This document shows, piece by piece, positions 1-6,911 of a DNA stretch of 21,051 nucleotides. The DNA is taken from assembly GCA_910588965.1 (NCBI GenBank), contig CAJUSO010000056.1, forward strand, positions 1 to 21,051, given 5' to 3'. Numbering within the stretch: position 1 is the stretch's first letter; each line of letters starts with the position of its first letter. Both the position numbers and the translations under genes were made by a program. The DNA comes from an uncultured Lachnospiraceae bacterium. Its GTDB lineage: Bacteria; Bacillota; Clostridia; Lachnospirales; Lachnospiraceae. The notes beneath the pieces were generated by a model. It ran no database searches, was not told where the DNA came from, and saw nothing but the letters and a program-made list of their open reading frames with translations.

Positions 1-311
1 ATTGCCTGATTGCCCTCGATAATGGTAACGACCAGATACCCCCGTCTGCTAAGAGTTTCCTTTTTCTTTTCGGTTTCAGAAAAAACAGAATCTTTTTTTT
101 GAAGTAAGTAGCGGATCTCCTTTTGCTTTCCTATAACAACCACCTCAAATTTTTGTTTCTTATCATTGTATGAAAAGCCAGGCTTATCCTATCAATAAAA
201 CCGTTTTATACCTTTATATCCGTTAAGCGTGCCAATGTATCCCACCGCTATTGTGTCTTTACCATTGGCAAGTTTCTGCTTGTTTTATGCCTGGCAAACA
301 ATTTGGATTTC
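1..311 (-). pseudogene. Decayed coding remnant, runs off the left edge
   Basis: One minus-strand frame reads like protein from about position 311 to the window edge but is broken by stops. There is a TAA near 285 and a TGA-TAG pair at 189-194. The longest open piece (188 down to 1, 62 codons) is Lys/Glu-rich and includes YNDKKQKFEVVVIGKQKEIR. The piece upstream in the same frame includes NGKDTIAVGYIGTLNGYKG. No start codon with a ribosome binding site is visible. Having protein-like pieces in one frame, separated only by stops, suggests a degraded gene. I do not recognise the family, and the part left of the window may be an intact gene with a downstream start. Confidence 0.3.
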
Positions 312-323
312 CTATAAAGGAAG

Positions 324-350
324 AAAAAACCGCCAGGATTGGCTGGCGTT
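324..350 (-). terminator. Intrinsic terminator, minus strand
   Basis: On the minus strand a 6-bp stem CGCCAG/CTGGCG (331-336 with 343-348, loop of 6) is followed by a run of T (the A tract at 324-329 on the plus strand). It would end transcripts coming from the decayed region at 536-860 or from further right. The 350-535 stretch between holds no gene that I can support. Confidence 0.65.
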
Positions 351-505
351 CCGTAAGGAAGTTGCCTCAAAGATTGAAATATCTTGATATGCTAATATGT
401 AGGCAGTGTAGTTCTGTGGCTACGCTGTTTTGTTGTGAGGCTTTAGCATGTTTCACATTGTGTAGTTTTTCAAAAGAGGAACGGAACTTTGGGAAACGAA
501 TAAAC

Positions 506-522
506 CACCTGCTATGCAGGTG
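506..522. repeat. Perfect 7-bp hairpin (CACCTGC / GCAGGTG)
   Basis: CACCTGC at 506-512 and GCAGGTG at 516-522 form a tight stem with loop TAT. Short GC-rich hairpins of this sort flank IS200/IS605-type elements, and this one lies in a decayed region, so it may be a relic end of such an element. No Y1 transposase or TnpB reading frame is visible here. A simple terminator of the minus strand is the alternative. Confidence 0.3.
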
Positions 523-535
523 AGTCAGCATTGCT

Positions 536-860
536 TTAGCTTACAGCAAAAAACTCCAATATTACAAAAATGTTGGTCCACCAACCACATTTTGAATAAA
601 GGAGTTCTGGATATATTTTGCTTGATCCTTCATTGACGCTCCGTGGCAAATCTGGTAACAGAATCCAAAGAGAATCCTGTTTGCCATAGAGGACACGGCC
701 AATGCACACCTCCTGCCCGTTCTAATCCTGCCCGTCAATGGTTGCATAGTGTCTACGTCCGTTTTTGGCTTGTATCTAATGTATTGGCATAAATGTATCC
801 TTTATTCTGTCTCAATGCTGTGCGCTGGTACTTGGGCTTGTATGGTTTTGGGCCGGCATA
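536..860 (-). pseudogene. Decayed gene with frameshift and 15-bp duplication
   Basis: Two minus-strand pieces read like one protein. The first (860 to about 765) includes YQRTALRQNKGYIYANTLDT. The second (about 760 to the TAA at 536) includes RRHYATIDG, then GQEVCIGRVLYGKQDSLW and LLPDLPRSVNEG. The two are in different frames. The second is also interrupted by an in-frame TAG at 722-724. That stop lies inside a 15-bp tandem duplication: TCCTGCCCGT occurs at 711-720 and again at 726-735 (plus strand). Removing one unit gives an uninterrupted TIDGQEVCIG reading. I do not recognise the family. A start codon and ribosome binding site are lacking. Confidence 0.35.
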
Positions 861-962
861 TCAAGGCAGTAGTAAATCCAGCTTGGAAACCTGCATGTAT
901 GCCCATAAACCAAGGCTTTTTTGAGATAGTAAACCTTTTATAATGAAATACTTATCTGTCAT

Positions 963-1121
963 TTACGGTGTATATTTATAAACCATTATTTCATGGGTAT
1001 ATAAATCCTTACGAAGATTTTCACAATCCTGTGCCATTTCCTGCATTTCCTCGTCTGAAACCATCTCGCGAAGGTCATAAGCCAGCGGTTCTTTTACAAA
1101 ATGAGCCAGTGCCTTGTTCAT
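963..1121 (-). CDS. Small ORF, probably the displaced C-terminal part of the 1118-1468 protein
   Basis: This ORF encodes 52 residues, beginning MNKALAHFVKEP and ending in MVYKYTP. Its ATG overlaps the TGA of the preceding ORF (ATGA, 1118-1121), which could allow translational coupling, but there is no ribosome binding site of its own. The better reading is that it is the tail of the upstream protein. Adding one A to the A6 run at 1126-1131 would join the two frames into a continuous sequence of about 168 residues. It is rich in Glu/Asp and Met, has no membrane segment, and its function is unknown. Confidence 0.45.
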   Translation of the reverse strand: MNKALAHFVKEPLAYDLREMVSDEEMQEMAQDCENLRKDLYTHEIMVYKYTP

Positions 1122-1468
1122 GGCATTTTTTCATCTTCTGTAAAAGTAATGCAGATAGTATCCCCATTATCATCATCCAGCAATTCTCCCAAAGGCACAC
1201 TGCCGTTTATAGAACACTCTAACATCAAAGCCGCCAGATTGGTTATTAAATCAATCGCATAATAAAAATTATGCTCTTCCCCCTCTGAGTCTACATATCC
1301 TAGGTTAGGAGAGGTACTAAAATCCCAGTTCAGTTTATCCAAGCCCGTATCTTCAAATATTTCACTAAGGGGTATTTCTGCTTTTTGCTTATGGATGAAA
1401 TAATCCAGCAAGGTCAGGCTGTCATCCGTACCCCCAATGTAATTCCCCCAATATTTTTCAATATACAT
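1118..1468 (-). CDS. Acidic immunity-protein-like hypothetical protein (N-terminal part, frameshifted)
   Basis: This ORF encodes 116 acidic residues starting MYIEKYWGNYIGGTDDSL, with ribosome binding site GGAGGG about 7 nt before the ATG. It has no signal peptide or membrane segment. Small, acidic, soluble proteins opening with a W-G-N-Y-I-G-G-T-D-D-S-type segment remind me of polymorphic-toxin immunity proteins. That is a resemblance only, and no toxin gene is visible beside it. The ORF ends soon after an A6 run. The next frame continues smoothly into the 963-1121 ORF, so the intact protein would be about 168 residues. This is either a frameshift mutation, a sequencing error in the homopolymer, or, less likely, programmed slippage. 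Confidence 0.6.
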   Translation of the reverse strand: MYIEKYWGNYIGGTDDSLTLLDYFIHKQKAEIPLSEIFEDTGLDKLNWDFSTSPNLGYVDSEGEEHNFYYAIDLITNLAALMLECSINGSVPLGELLDDDNGDTICITFTEDEKMP

Positions 1469-1660
1469 TTTTGTTCCCTCCTAAATGAATCCCAGTTTTC
1501 TTTTTTATTTCCCATATCCATAGGAAAGTATTATTCCATTTATGCAGAATCATGCCAAATACAAAAGCCCGGAATTTATACAAGCTATTGCCATCCATTT
1601 GATTTTGGGGCTCAACGGCCAACCGTACCGTTCTTACTTGTATATATTCCAGACTGCCTG

Positions 1661-2077
1661 TCACAAAACTTTCCTAAAAAATAATTCCATAGGTTGTTCA
1701 AACGGCGTATGGTTAAATATCAATCCGCCGCAGTCAACGTACCCCAATTTTCTGTATAAATGTTGAGCTTCTTCATCAACCTGTGTTGAAATCAAAGTCA
1801 TCTTATAGCCTTGCTGTTTCATATCATTTTCCCAAAAAGCAAGCGCTTGTGAAGCAAATCCTTTATTTCGGTATTTTGTGTCAACAAATATGAAATTCAA
1901 AAAGGGAAGGTTATCCCACAAAATACTATAATGCATTAACCCGATTGGGACATCTTTTTCCCACATGATATAACCTGTCTTTGTATAAACACGGTTATTA
2001 TATCCAATATCATTTACATGCGTATCTATACTCATCACGAAATCTTTATCTTGTATCCCCATATATTTCACAATCAT
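1661..2077 (-). CDS. GNAT-family N-acetyltransferase
   Basis: This encodes a 138-residue single-domain GNAT enzyme, expected to move an acetyl group from acetyl-CoA to an amine; the substrate is unknown. The acetyl-CoA-binding motif A is visible around residues 80-95 as FIFVDTKYRNKGFASQAL, that is beta-4 followed by the R-x-x-G-x-A loop. Towards the C-terminus EEAQHLYRKLGYVDCGG is the usual helix and beta-strand with the A..LY.K.GF/Y signature. I chose the ATG at 2077 because an AGGAGC site lies about 7 nt upstream. A GTG at 2179 would add 34 poorly conserved residues without a clear site. It sits among minus-strand accessory genes with no obvious pathway partner. Confidence 0.85.
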   Translation of the reverse strand: MIVKYMGIQDKDFVMSIDTHVNDIGYNNRVYTKTGYIMWEKDVPIGLMHYSILWDNLPFLNFIFVDTKYRNKGFASQALAFWENDMKQQGYKMTLISTQVDEEAQHLYRKLGYVDCGGLIFNHTPFEQPMELFFRKVL

Positions 2078-2187
2078 CTGGTTGCTCCTATGATTAAGAT
2101 AAATCTTGAAAAACCTGTCCTTTGATGATTGGGCAGTCCCTGTCCCCTTGCTTTTGGGTTTCTGGATATTTCTCTGCACATAGGGAC

Positions 2188-2361
2188 TTAGGCTCTTTTT
2201 TCTTTGCCTTGCCCTAATACAATAAATCCTGCCGTAATAGCAAGGGCAAACATAATATCATGTTCGCCAAAAGGGTCGATTACAATGGAATAAATGAGGA
2301 ATGCTGTGCAAATCAACAATTCTGCTAAAAGAATCTTATGGATAATTTTTCTGTTTTTCAT
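2188..2361 (-). CDS. Small two-helix membrane protein
   Basis: This encodes 57 residues starting MKNRKIIHKILL. Two hydrophobic stretches, at about residues 10-27 and 33-48, are joined by an acidic/polar turn (DPFGEHD), and the chain ends in a basic tail (GQGKEKRA). This fits a helical hairpin with both ends in the cytoplasm. The ATG at 2361 is favoured over the one at 2472 because GGAGGAG lies about 10 nt upstream and a promoter -10 lies between the two starts. The function is unknown. It precedes the GNAT gene on the same strand by about 110 nt. Confidence 0.6.
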   Translation of the reverse strand: MKNRKIIHKILLAELLICTAFLIYSIVIDPFGEHDIMFALAITAGFIVLGQGKEKRA

Positions 2362-2403
2362 AATCCGGATCTCCTCCATAGTCTTTGGTCTGTCAACGGT
2401 TCC

Positions 2404-2412
2404 ATTATACCA
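2404..2412 (-). promoter_or_regulatory. Extended -10 promoter for the small membrane protein
   Basis: The minus strand reads TGG-TATAAT (TATAAT at 2409-2404, TG extension at 2412-2411), a consensus extended -10. The -35 region near 2427-2432 is weak. The predicted transcript starts near 2397, about 36 nt before the start codon at 2361. Confidence 0.55.
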
Positions 2413-2490
2413 TAATAGCGTTCCAGAAGAAATAGGATTTACAAAAAATAAATCCAAGTTAGTTCCAAACATGCGGTAGGACGTCTCAGT

Positions 2491-2583
2491 CTACGGGAAA
2501 ATATCCGCCAGACTTTGCTTTCCGGATTCTTTTGCAGTATCTGTTTCCGGTGAGGGTGGTACTTTTGATTTTTCTTCAGCCAA
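2491..2583 (-). CDS. Possible 30-residue ORF (TTG start)
   Basis: This is a TTG-initiated ORF of 30 residues (MAEEKSKVPPSPETD onward, ending SLADIFP). It has a perfect AGGAGG (plus-strand CCTCCT at 2593-2598) 9 nt before the start. The composition is polar, acidic and Pro-rich. It ends 130 nt before the small membrane protein gene. The strong ribosome binding site argues that it is, or was, translated. The abrupt stop suggests it may be the surviving N-terminus of a longer mobile-element protein. There is no recognisable domain. Confidence 0.35.
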   Translation of the reverse strand: MAEEKSKVPPSPETDTAKESGKQSLADIFP

Positions 2584-2610
2584 TACAGATTACCTCCTTT
2601 TCGTGGCACG

Positions 2611-2651
2611 AAAAAAGACCCAACCTTTATGGTCAGGCCCGGTCAATGGGT
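2611..2651 (-). terminator. Intrinsic terminator-like hairpin, minus strand
   Basis: On the minus strand, ACCCA-TTG-ACC pairs with GGT-TGGGT (8 bp with a 3-nt bulge) and is followed by C and six T. It lies just upstream of the AGGAGG of the 30-codon ORF, so it would separate that ORF from anything transcribed from the right, or act as a leader attenuator for it. Confidence 0.45.
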
Positions 2652-2693
2652 ACGGATATAATATTTTTCGCCTCCTTCCAGTCTATATATAGG

Positions 2694-2719
2694 AAAAAGG
2701 ACAGATATGGCCTGTCCTT
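2694..2719 (-). terminator. Intrinsic terminator after the truncated lipoprotein gene
   Basis: Perfect 8-bp stem AAGGACAG/CTGTCCTT (2697-2704 with 2712-2719, 7-nt loop) followed on the minus strand by a T tract (A run at 2694-2698 on the plus strand). It lies about 70 nt past the stop of the 2791-3297 gene. Confidence 0.65.
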
Positions 2720-2790
2720 CTTCTGGCAAAGTAAGTAAATGCAGTTATGCTATGAGACGGAAACAACTTTTTCTTCATAATTAAAAACCT

Positions 2791-3297
2791 TTAATAAATT
2801 CCTCTGATCTGTTCCCATGTTACATCGTGGCTAGGCATACCGCCTTTCCGCCCGCCTAAGACTTCCTTGCCTTTTAAGTCCTCCCAGGTGAAGCTTGGCA
2901 TTTCCTCCCGGGCTACCAGGAAATTGCCTGCGCGCTGTGTTAATTGGGCGAAATTTACGACGCGGTCCTGTGCGCCTTCATTATAAGTGTAAATCGTGGT
3001 CTCAGGCCCCATAAATCCAATGTCGGCTTCATCAGAAAGGACAGCAGTCATGGTTTTATCTGCGCCAAATCCTGTAACAAGGGTCAGATTAATCCCTTCC
3101 TCCTTGAAATATCCTTCCTCTATTGCCACATATAAGGGTGCATAGAAAATAGAATGCGCCACTTCGTTCAATGTGACGTCCACTTGCCCGTTGCCGCCTT
3201 CCTTTTGCCCGAGGGCACATCCGGCAAAGGAGGCTGCCGTTGCTGCCAGCGTGAGGCACAGCATGCACGCAGTAAAAAATGATAATAATTTTTTCAT
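2791..3297 (-). pseudogene. Truncated ABC-transporter substrate-binding lipoprotein (NMT1/THI5-like)
   Basis: The 168 residues start at MKKLLSFF, with AGAGGGA about 9 nt upstream. A lipoprotein signal peptide with Cys in SFAGC lies near residue 27. The mature part resembles NMT1/THI5 (SsuA/ThiY-like) periplasmic-binding proteins. VDVTLNEVAHSIFYAPLYVA is the first strand and ligand-side helix, followed by EEGYFKEEGI and a block ending LKGKEVLGGRKGGMP. Family members are about 320-340 residues, so this one stops roughly halfway, right after the GGRKGG loop. Thirteen unrelated-looking residues (SHDVTWEQIRGIY) precede the stop. The second lobe and any permease or ATPase partner genes are missing. 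It is most likely non-functional. Confidence 0.7.
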
Positions 3298-3361
3298 GGG
3301 AAAATCCCTCTGTTTTTCTATATCATATGAAAACAGGGCAAAGAAGTTCCATATTACCATC

Positions 3362-3390
3362 TTGCAAGTTGGGCAAAAAAGGTCTAAAAT
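3362..3390 (+). promoter_or_regulatory. Promoter for the PHP gene
   Basis: TTGCAA (3362-3367), a 17-nt spacer and TAAAAT (3385-3390) lie about 70 nt before the ATG at 3463, in the divergent gap between this gene and the truncated lipoprotein gene. The -10 matches 5 of 6 consensus bases and the -35 matches 4 of 6. Confidence 0.5.
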
Positions 3391-3462
3391 AAGACATTGG
3401 AGATGCAGGACTGCCAGGGGGCGTGCCTGTATTGCCAAAATATGCACAGGATGGAGGGACAT

Positions 3463-4179
3463 ATGTTAGATAAAATAGATTTGCATTCACACACGATAGC
3501 CAGCGGCCATGCTTATAATACGCGGAACGAAATGGTGGCGGCTGCTAAGAGGAGGGGGCTGGAGATGTATGCGATTACAGAGCATGCGCCGGCCATGCCG
3601 GGAAGCTGCCACAGGATGTATTTTATGAATTACCGGGTATTGCCCCGGGAATATCAGGGTATGGCCGTCTTATATGGCGTGGAACTGAATATCCTGGATT
3701 ATGCTGGGAACGTGGATTTGCCAGAGTCTGTCTTAAAAGAGATGGATGTGGTGCTGGCAAGCCTCCATATCCCCTGTTACCGGCCTGGGACAGCAGAAGA
3801 GAACACGGATGCCTATATTGGGGCAATGAAAAATCCGTATATCAATGTCATTGCCCATCCGGATGACAGCCGTTTCCCCATTAATTATGAACGGTTCGTA
3901 AAGGCGGCGCAGGAGTTTCGCGTCATCCTGGAGGTGAACAATGCTTCCCTGTCCCCAGGAAGCTTCCGCGAAAACCCGCGGGCAAGCTATCAGGAAATGC
4001 TGCGGCTTTGCCGGCAATACCGTGTCCCAGTGATTATGGATTCAGACGCACATATAGATAGCCTCGTAGGGGAACATGGGAATGCCCAGGCATTGTTAGA
4101 ACAGGAAGGCTTCCCGGAAGAGTTAGTGGTAAATGCCAATCCGCAGAAGTGGAAAGGATATTTTAATTATTACAAATAA
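3463..4179 (+). CDS. PHP-family phosphoesterase (YcdX-like)
   Basis: This encodes 238 residues, close to E. coli YcdX (about 245). The PHP metal ligands are all visible: DLHSHT (His8, His10), His16, TEHAP (Glu40-His41), GVELNI (Glu74), SLHIP (His102), AHPDD (His132) and SDAH (Asp195, His197). These form the trinuclear metal site of a cytoplasmic phosphoesterase; the physiological substrate is not known from sequence. The start at 3463 is chosen because GGAGGG lies 4-5 nt upstream and the protein then begins directly with the metal motif. A longer frame from 3397 adds 22 unconserved residues. The gene is followed within 10 nt by a bidirectional terminator and stands alone. Confidence 0.9.
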   Translation: MLDKIDLHSHTIASGHAYNTRNEMVAAAKRRGLEMYAITEHAPAMPGSCHRMYFMNYRVLPREYQGMAVLYGVELNILDYAGNVDLPESVLKEMDVVLASLHIPCYRPGTAEENTDAYIGAMKNPYINVIAHPDDSRFPINYERFVKAAQEFRVILEVNNASLSPGSFRENPRASYQEMLRLCRQYRVPVIMDSDAHIDSLVGEHGNAQALLEQEGFPEELVVNANPQKWKGYFNYYK

Positions 4180-4187
4180 GGCAAAAG

Positions 4188-4216
4188 AAAAAACTCTGTA
4201 TCTTACAGAGTTTTTT
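4188..4216. terminator. Bidirectional terminator between PHP gene and tRNA-Leu
   Basis: Stem ACTCTGTA/TACAGAGT (4193-4200 with 4204-4211) has a 3-nt loop, flanked by A6 on the left and T6 on the right, so both strands show a hairpin followed by a T run. It ends the PHP transcript and the convergent tRNA transcript. Confidence 0.85.
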
Positions 4217-4219
4217 AAT

Positions 4220-4301
4220 GCAGGAAGAGGGACTTGAACCCTCACGTTGTCACCAACGGTGGATTTTGAGTCCACTGCGTCTGCCATTCCGCCATTCCTG
4301 C
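4220..4301 (-). tRNA. tRNA-Leu (anticodon CAA)
   Basis: On the minus strand the 82-nt gene folds as a class II tRNA. The acceptor stem is GCAGGAA/TTCCTGC. The anticodon stem GTGGA/TCCAC has loop CTCAAAA, giving anticodon CAA (reads UUG). The long variable arm is CGTTG-GTGA-CAACG, and the T arm is GAGGG-TTCAAGT-CCCTC. CCA is not encoded. A terminator follows 4 nt later and a good promoter precedes it. No integrase gene or duplicated tRNA end is seen nearby. Confidence 0.95.
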
Positions 4302-4333
4302 GTGAGTATTGGTTATTCACCCGAACAATAGAT

Positions 4334-4362
4334 ACTATACCACAGAAATAAGCAGAATGCAA
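4334..4362 (-). promoter_or_regulatory. Promoter of tRNA-Leu
   Basis: On the minus strand, TTGCAT (4362-4357), a 17-nt spacer and TATAGT (4339-4334) with a TG extended -10 lie about 33 nt upstream of the tRNA 5' end. The rest of the 4363-4487 gap shows no gene. Confidence 0.75.
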
Positions 4363-4487
4363 GTGTTTTTTTGAATTTTTTTGTATTATCCGGAAATAAC
4401 TTGTCGCTGTGGAGTGTCAAAGCCCATGGATTTCCTATCATATAAAAACCTTATACACACGCACGCGGAAGGTATTATGCCTCTAAG

Positions 4488-4506
4488 GCAGCCGCCTAGC
4501 GGCTAC
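4488..4506 (-). terminator. GC-rich hairpin overlapping the sulfatase stop codon
   Basis: AGCCGC-CTA-GCGGCT (4490-4504 on the plus strand) is a perfect 6-bp stem that includes the TAG stop of the 4503-6716 gene. Adjacent bases can extend it. No T tract follows directly; a T-rich stretch comes about 40 nt later. It may be a weak terminator or a 3' end stabiliser. Confidence 0.35.
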
Positions 4507-6716
4507 TGTGCCTCTATTTTTTCTTCCATGGGACGGTTTCCGTTGATGGCTTTGTCTATGCTGTTGGGCGTCTGTTCCACCGTGTCGTCGACAGGAGGCT
4601 CTTCCTCTTCGCCTGAGGCGCTCTCTAGAGGCTTAAAATGTACAACCGTATTGGAACTGCGGAAAATGGTGTCGGAAGATCCCATTTGGTTAACCACGAG
4701 GGAGTTCATGCCTTCCTGCAGGCTGCCTATGGAAACAACCAGTTCTTGGTTGTCCAGGAAGGAAGTGGATACACGGGAGCCATTGACAAATACCTTGCTC
4801 CAGCGGGTAAAATTTTCCCCATAAATGTGCAGGCCGTCTTCCTGCTCCTCTATATGGCTGGCAACCACATCCTGCACGCCCATCTCAAGGTCGGAGGCAG
4901 GGTAGGGATCCTCCCCATGGTAAGCGTAATGTTCGCCATAGAGTATATCGTACTGCAGCAATTCCATATCCTGGGAAGCTGTTTCTGTCATTTGGAGGCC
5001 ATTGCTTTGGTGGAAAGTAAACATAGTCCCTTCGTGGATATTGGCTTGGCCTGTGATAGCAGCTAAGAGCTGGTAGGAAGCCAGGTCCTGGTCTGTTTTT
5101 GGGGCGCCAAAGTTATTCCAGGTGGCGTATTTTGTCTTAAAGATGCTGCCGCTGGCCATATCTTCAGAGGTAAGGCCCATGGTGGGGAGGTGGTCGCCGA
5201 AAAAGACCACAATTGTTTTCTCGTCACGTTTGGACAGCATATCCGTCAGGTTGGCAATGAATTTGTCTACCTCATGGATTTCATTTACATAGTATTCCCA
5301 TTCATTGTCTTTCGTTTCGCTGCCGCTCCCAGTTACAGTGATTTCAGGGTTTTCTATTACCTTTTCCGTAGGATAAGCGCCATGGCCCTGCACGGTAATG
5401 GCATAGACGAAATCCTGCTGTTCGGTGGAATCTAGGGCTTTTTCTACTTCCCCGATTAAAATGTCGTCCGTAGGCCAGGTGCCCAAAGGCGTATATTCCT
5501 GGATATCCATCATTTCCTTGCTGGTAAAGCTGTCAAAGCCCATCTGGGTAAAGGCATTCCTCCGGCTGTAGAAATTGCCGCCGTTATTATGTACCGCATG
5601 GGTGCCATAGCCTAAATGGCGCTTCAGGCCTGAGGCGATGCTTTCACAGGAGGAGGTCTTTAAAATTGTCTTGTAAGGATATTCCCCTAAGCCGAAATAT
5701 TTCATGCCCATTCCTGTGAGGATTTCAAACTCTGTATTGGCAGTGCCTGCGCCCACAACGGGAACAGTAAGGTAGCCAGAGGAGTAATTGTCAAATAGGT
5801 GGTCAAAATTCGGTGTTGGGTTTTTGGAACATTCTAAAAACCCAACTTCTTTGGGGTCAAGGAACGATTCCAGCAATACGCAGACGATATTAGGCAGGCC
5901 TTCCTGGCTGGATTCTTCTGTGGAAACCTTTGAAAGCGCCTCATCCACGCTTTCTTGTGAATATCCTTCCGGCGCGGCCATGCCCTGATCCAGCACGCTT
6001 GCAGAAAAGCTGTATACGAACCCATAATCCTTGTAGCCTTGGGCAATGTTTTCAAAATAATCTGCCAGTACATTGCTGCTGACGGCGGCCTGTGTGACCA
6101 TTGGGATAAAGGTAATAAAAAGCCCGATGGCGATGGCGCTGGCGAAACGGTTCTGCTTTCCCTGGTATTTCGGGCCTTTTTTCCAGAGATACAGGATCCC
6201 GGCTATTAGGGCAGCAACTAAGAGGATGGCTGCAACGGCCTCTGTGTCTGAAAAATAATTGCTCTTCATGGCAAATAGGTCATTGATTAGCTTCACATCC
6301 GTATAGGTAAAGGGCGTGACCCGTTTCAGCAGCACGCAGCCGTTGATGGTTCCCAAAAACAGCCACAGGACGCTGATTAAAGTACGCATCAGCGCCCTCC
6401 TGCGGAAGAAATAAACCAATTGGAAAGAGGTAAATACCAACAGGGAATTATATAAAAATACAAGCCCGCGGTCGAACATGAAGGCAAAGGCATCTACAAG
6501 GGAGTGCCTGGATATCATTTCAATAAAAAAGCAGATCCCGCAGGATAGCAGATAATGGAATATCAGGGAATAGCGGTTGCATATAGATACCAGCCGTTCC
6601 CGCCGTTTCTGCTGCGCGGGGGTTAGCATGCGTCTCTGCGCCTGCTTTTTTTGCGGCTGCAGGGCGGTTTTTTTACGGGTAAATTTTTGTAAAGTGTGTT
6701 TTACGGTATTGAACAT
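4503..6716 (-). CDS. LtaS-like membrane sulfatase (LTA synthase family) with C-terminal IPT/TIG-like domain
   Basis: The protein has 737 residues. A basic cytoplasmic N-terminus (1-45) is followed by about five membrane helices (near 50-70, 78-104, 112-130, 160-178 and 192-212) and an extracellular alkaline-phosphatase-fold domain (about 275-565). Metal and catalytic positions of LtaS-type enzymes are visible: Glu283 in LLESF, the nucleophile Thr325 in GAGTANTEFE, His445 in VQGHG, and Asp508-His509 in GDHLP. Such enzymes transfer glycerol-phosphate or related groups from phosphatidylglycerol to cell-envelope polymers. Residues 616-694 look like an IPT/TIG beta-sandwich (IYGENFTRWSKVFVNG), followed by an acidic tail of about 40 residues. 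The start is the ATG at 6716 behind AAAGGATGATG. It is monocistronic by position. Confidence 0.88.
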   Translation of the reverse strand: MFNTVKHTLQKFTRKKTALQPQKKQAQRRMLTPAQQKRRERLVSICNRYSLIFHYLLSCGICFFIEMISRHSLVDAFAFMFDRGLVFLYNSLLVFTSFQLVYFFRRRALMRTLISVLWLFLGTINGCVLLKRVTPFTYTDVKLINDLFAMKSNYFSDTEAVAAILLVAALIAGILYLWKKGPKYQGKQNRFASAIAIGLFITFIPMVTQAAVSSNVLADYFENIAQGYKDYGFVYSFSASVLDQGMAAPEGYSQESVDEALSKVSTEESSQEGLPNIVCVLLESFLDPKEVGFLECSKNPTPNFDHLFDNYSSGYLTVPVVGAGTANTEFEILTGMGMKYFGLGEYPYKTILKTSSCESIASGLKRHLGYGTHAVHNNGGNFYSRRNAFTQMGFDSFTSKEMMDIQEYTPLGTWPTDDILIGEVEKALDSTEQQDFVYAITVQGHGAYPTEKVIENPEITVTGSGSETKDNEWEYYVNEIHEVDKFIANLTDMLSKRDEKTIVVFFGDHLPTMGLTSEDMASGSIFKTKYATWNNFGAPKTDQDLASYQLLAAITGQANIHEGTMFTFHQSNGLQMTETASQDMELLQYDILYGEHYAYHGEDPYPASDLEMGVQDVVASHIEEQEDGLHIYGENFTRWSKVFVNGSRVSTSFLDNQELVVSIGSLQEGMNSLVVNQMGSSDTIFRSSNTVVHFKPLESASGEEEEPPVDDTVEQTPNSIDKAINGNRPMEEKIEAQ

Positions 6717-6911
6717 ATCATCATCATCCTTTATTATATTATGTGTGCTCGCCTGAAAATGTGAACAAAGTATGAATATTATGAATATTATATTTCCCTT
6801 AGCAAAGATTATCTTACTTTATTAGAAAAGTCAACGGATAAAATTAAAATTTAAAAGTCATAAAGTAAAAATTAATAAAATCTTTAAATTTATTTTATGG
6901 AGGGATAGAGG
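6717..6911. other. AT-rich divergent promoter region
   Basis: This 195-nt gap between the divergent sulfatase and folC genes is very AT-rich. TATAAT-like boxes are present for both directions, but no -35/-10 pair stands out enough to place a promoter. A 9-bp unit (TATGAATAT) is repeated in tandem at about 6771-6788. I looked for a tetrahydrofolate riboswitch ahead of folC and saw no conserved core. Confidence 0.4.

Noticed and set aside
562..747. 61-codon minus-strand ORF ending VVGGPTFL
   Set aside because: Another minus-strand frame over the same bases reads far more like protein once the 15-bp duplication is removed, and this ORF has no ribosome binding site.
749..943. 64-codon plus-strand ORF in the decayed region
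   Set aside because: It has no ribosome binding site or motif, and the opposite strand carries the protein-like remnant.
1458..1664. 68-codon minus-strand ORF between the GNAT and immunity-like genes
   Set aside because: It overlaps the ribosome binding site and start of the immunity-like gene, has no site of its own and shows no motif.
4220..4301. tRNA-Leu as an integration site for the accessory DNA on its left
   Set aside because: No integrase, no repeated tRNA 3' end and an intact PHP gene and terminator lie between it and the decayed region.
6717..6911. Possible tetrahydrofolate riboswitch before folC
   Set aside because: The stretch is almost entirely A/T, with no conserved GC core or pairing of that class.
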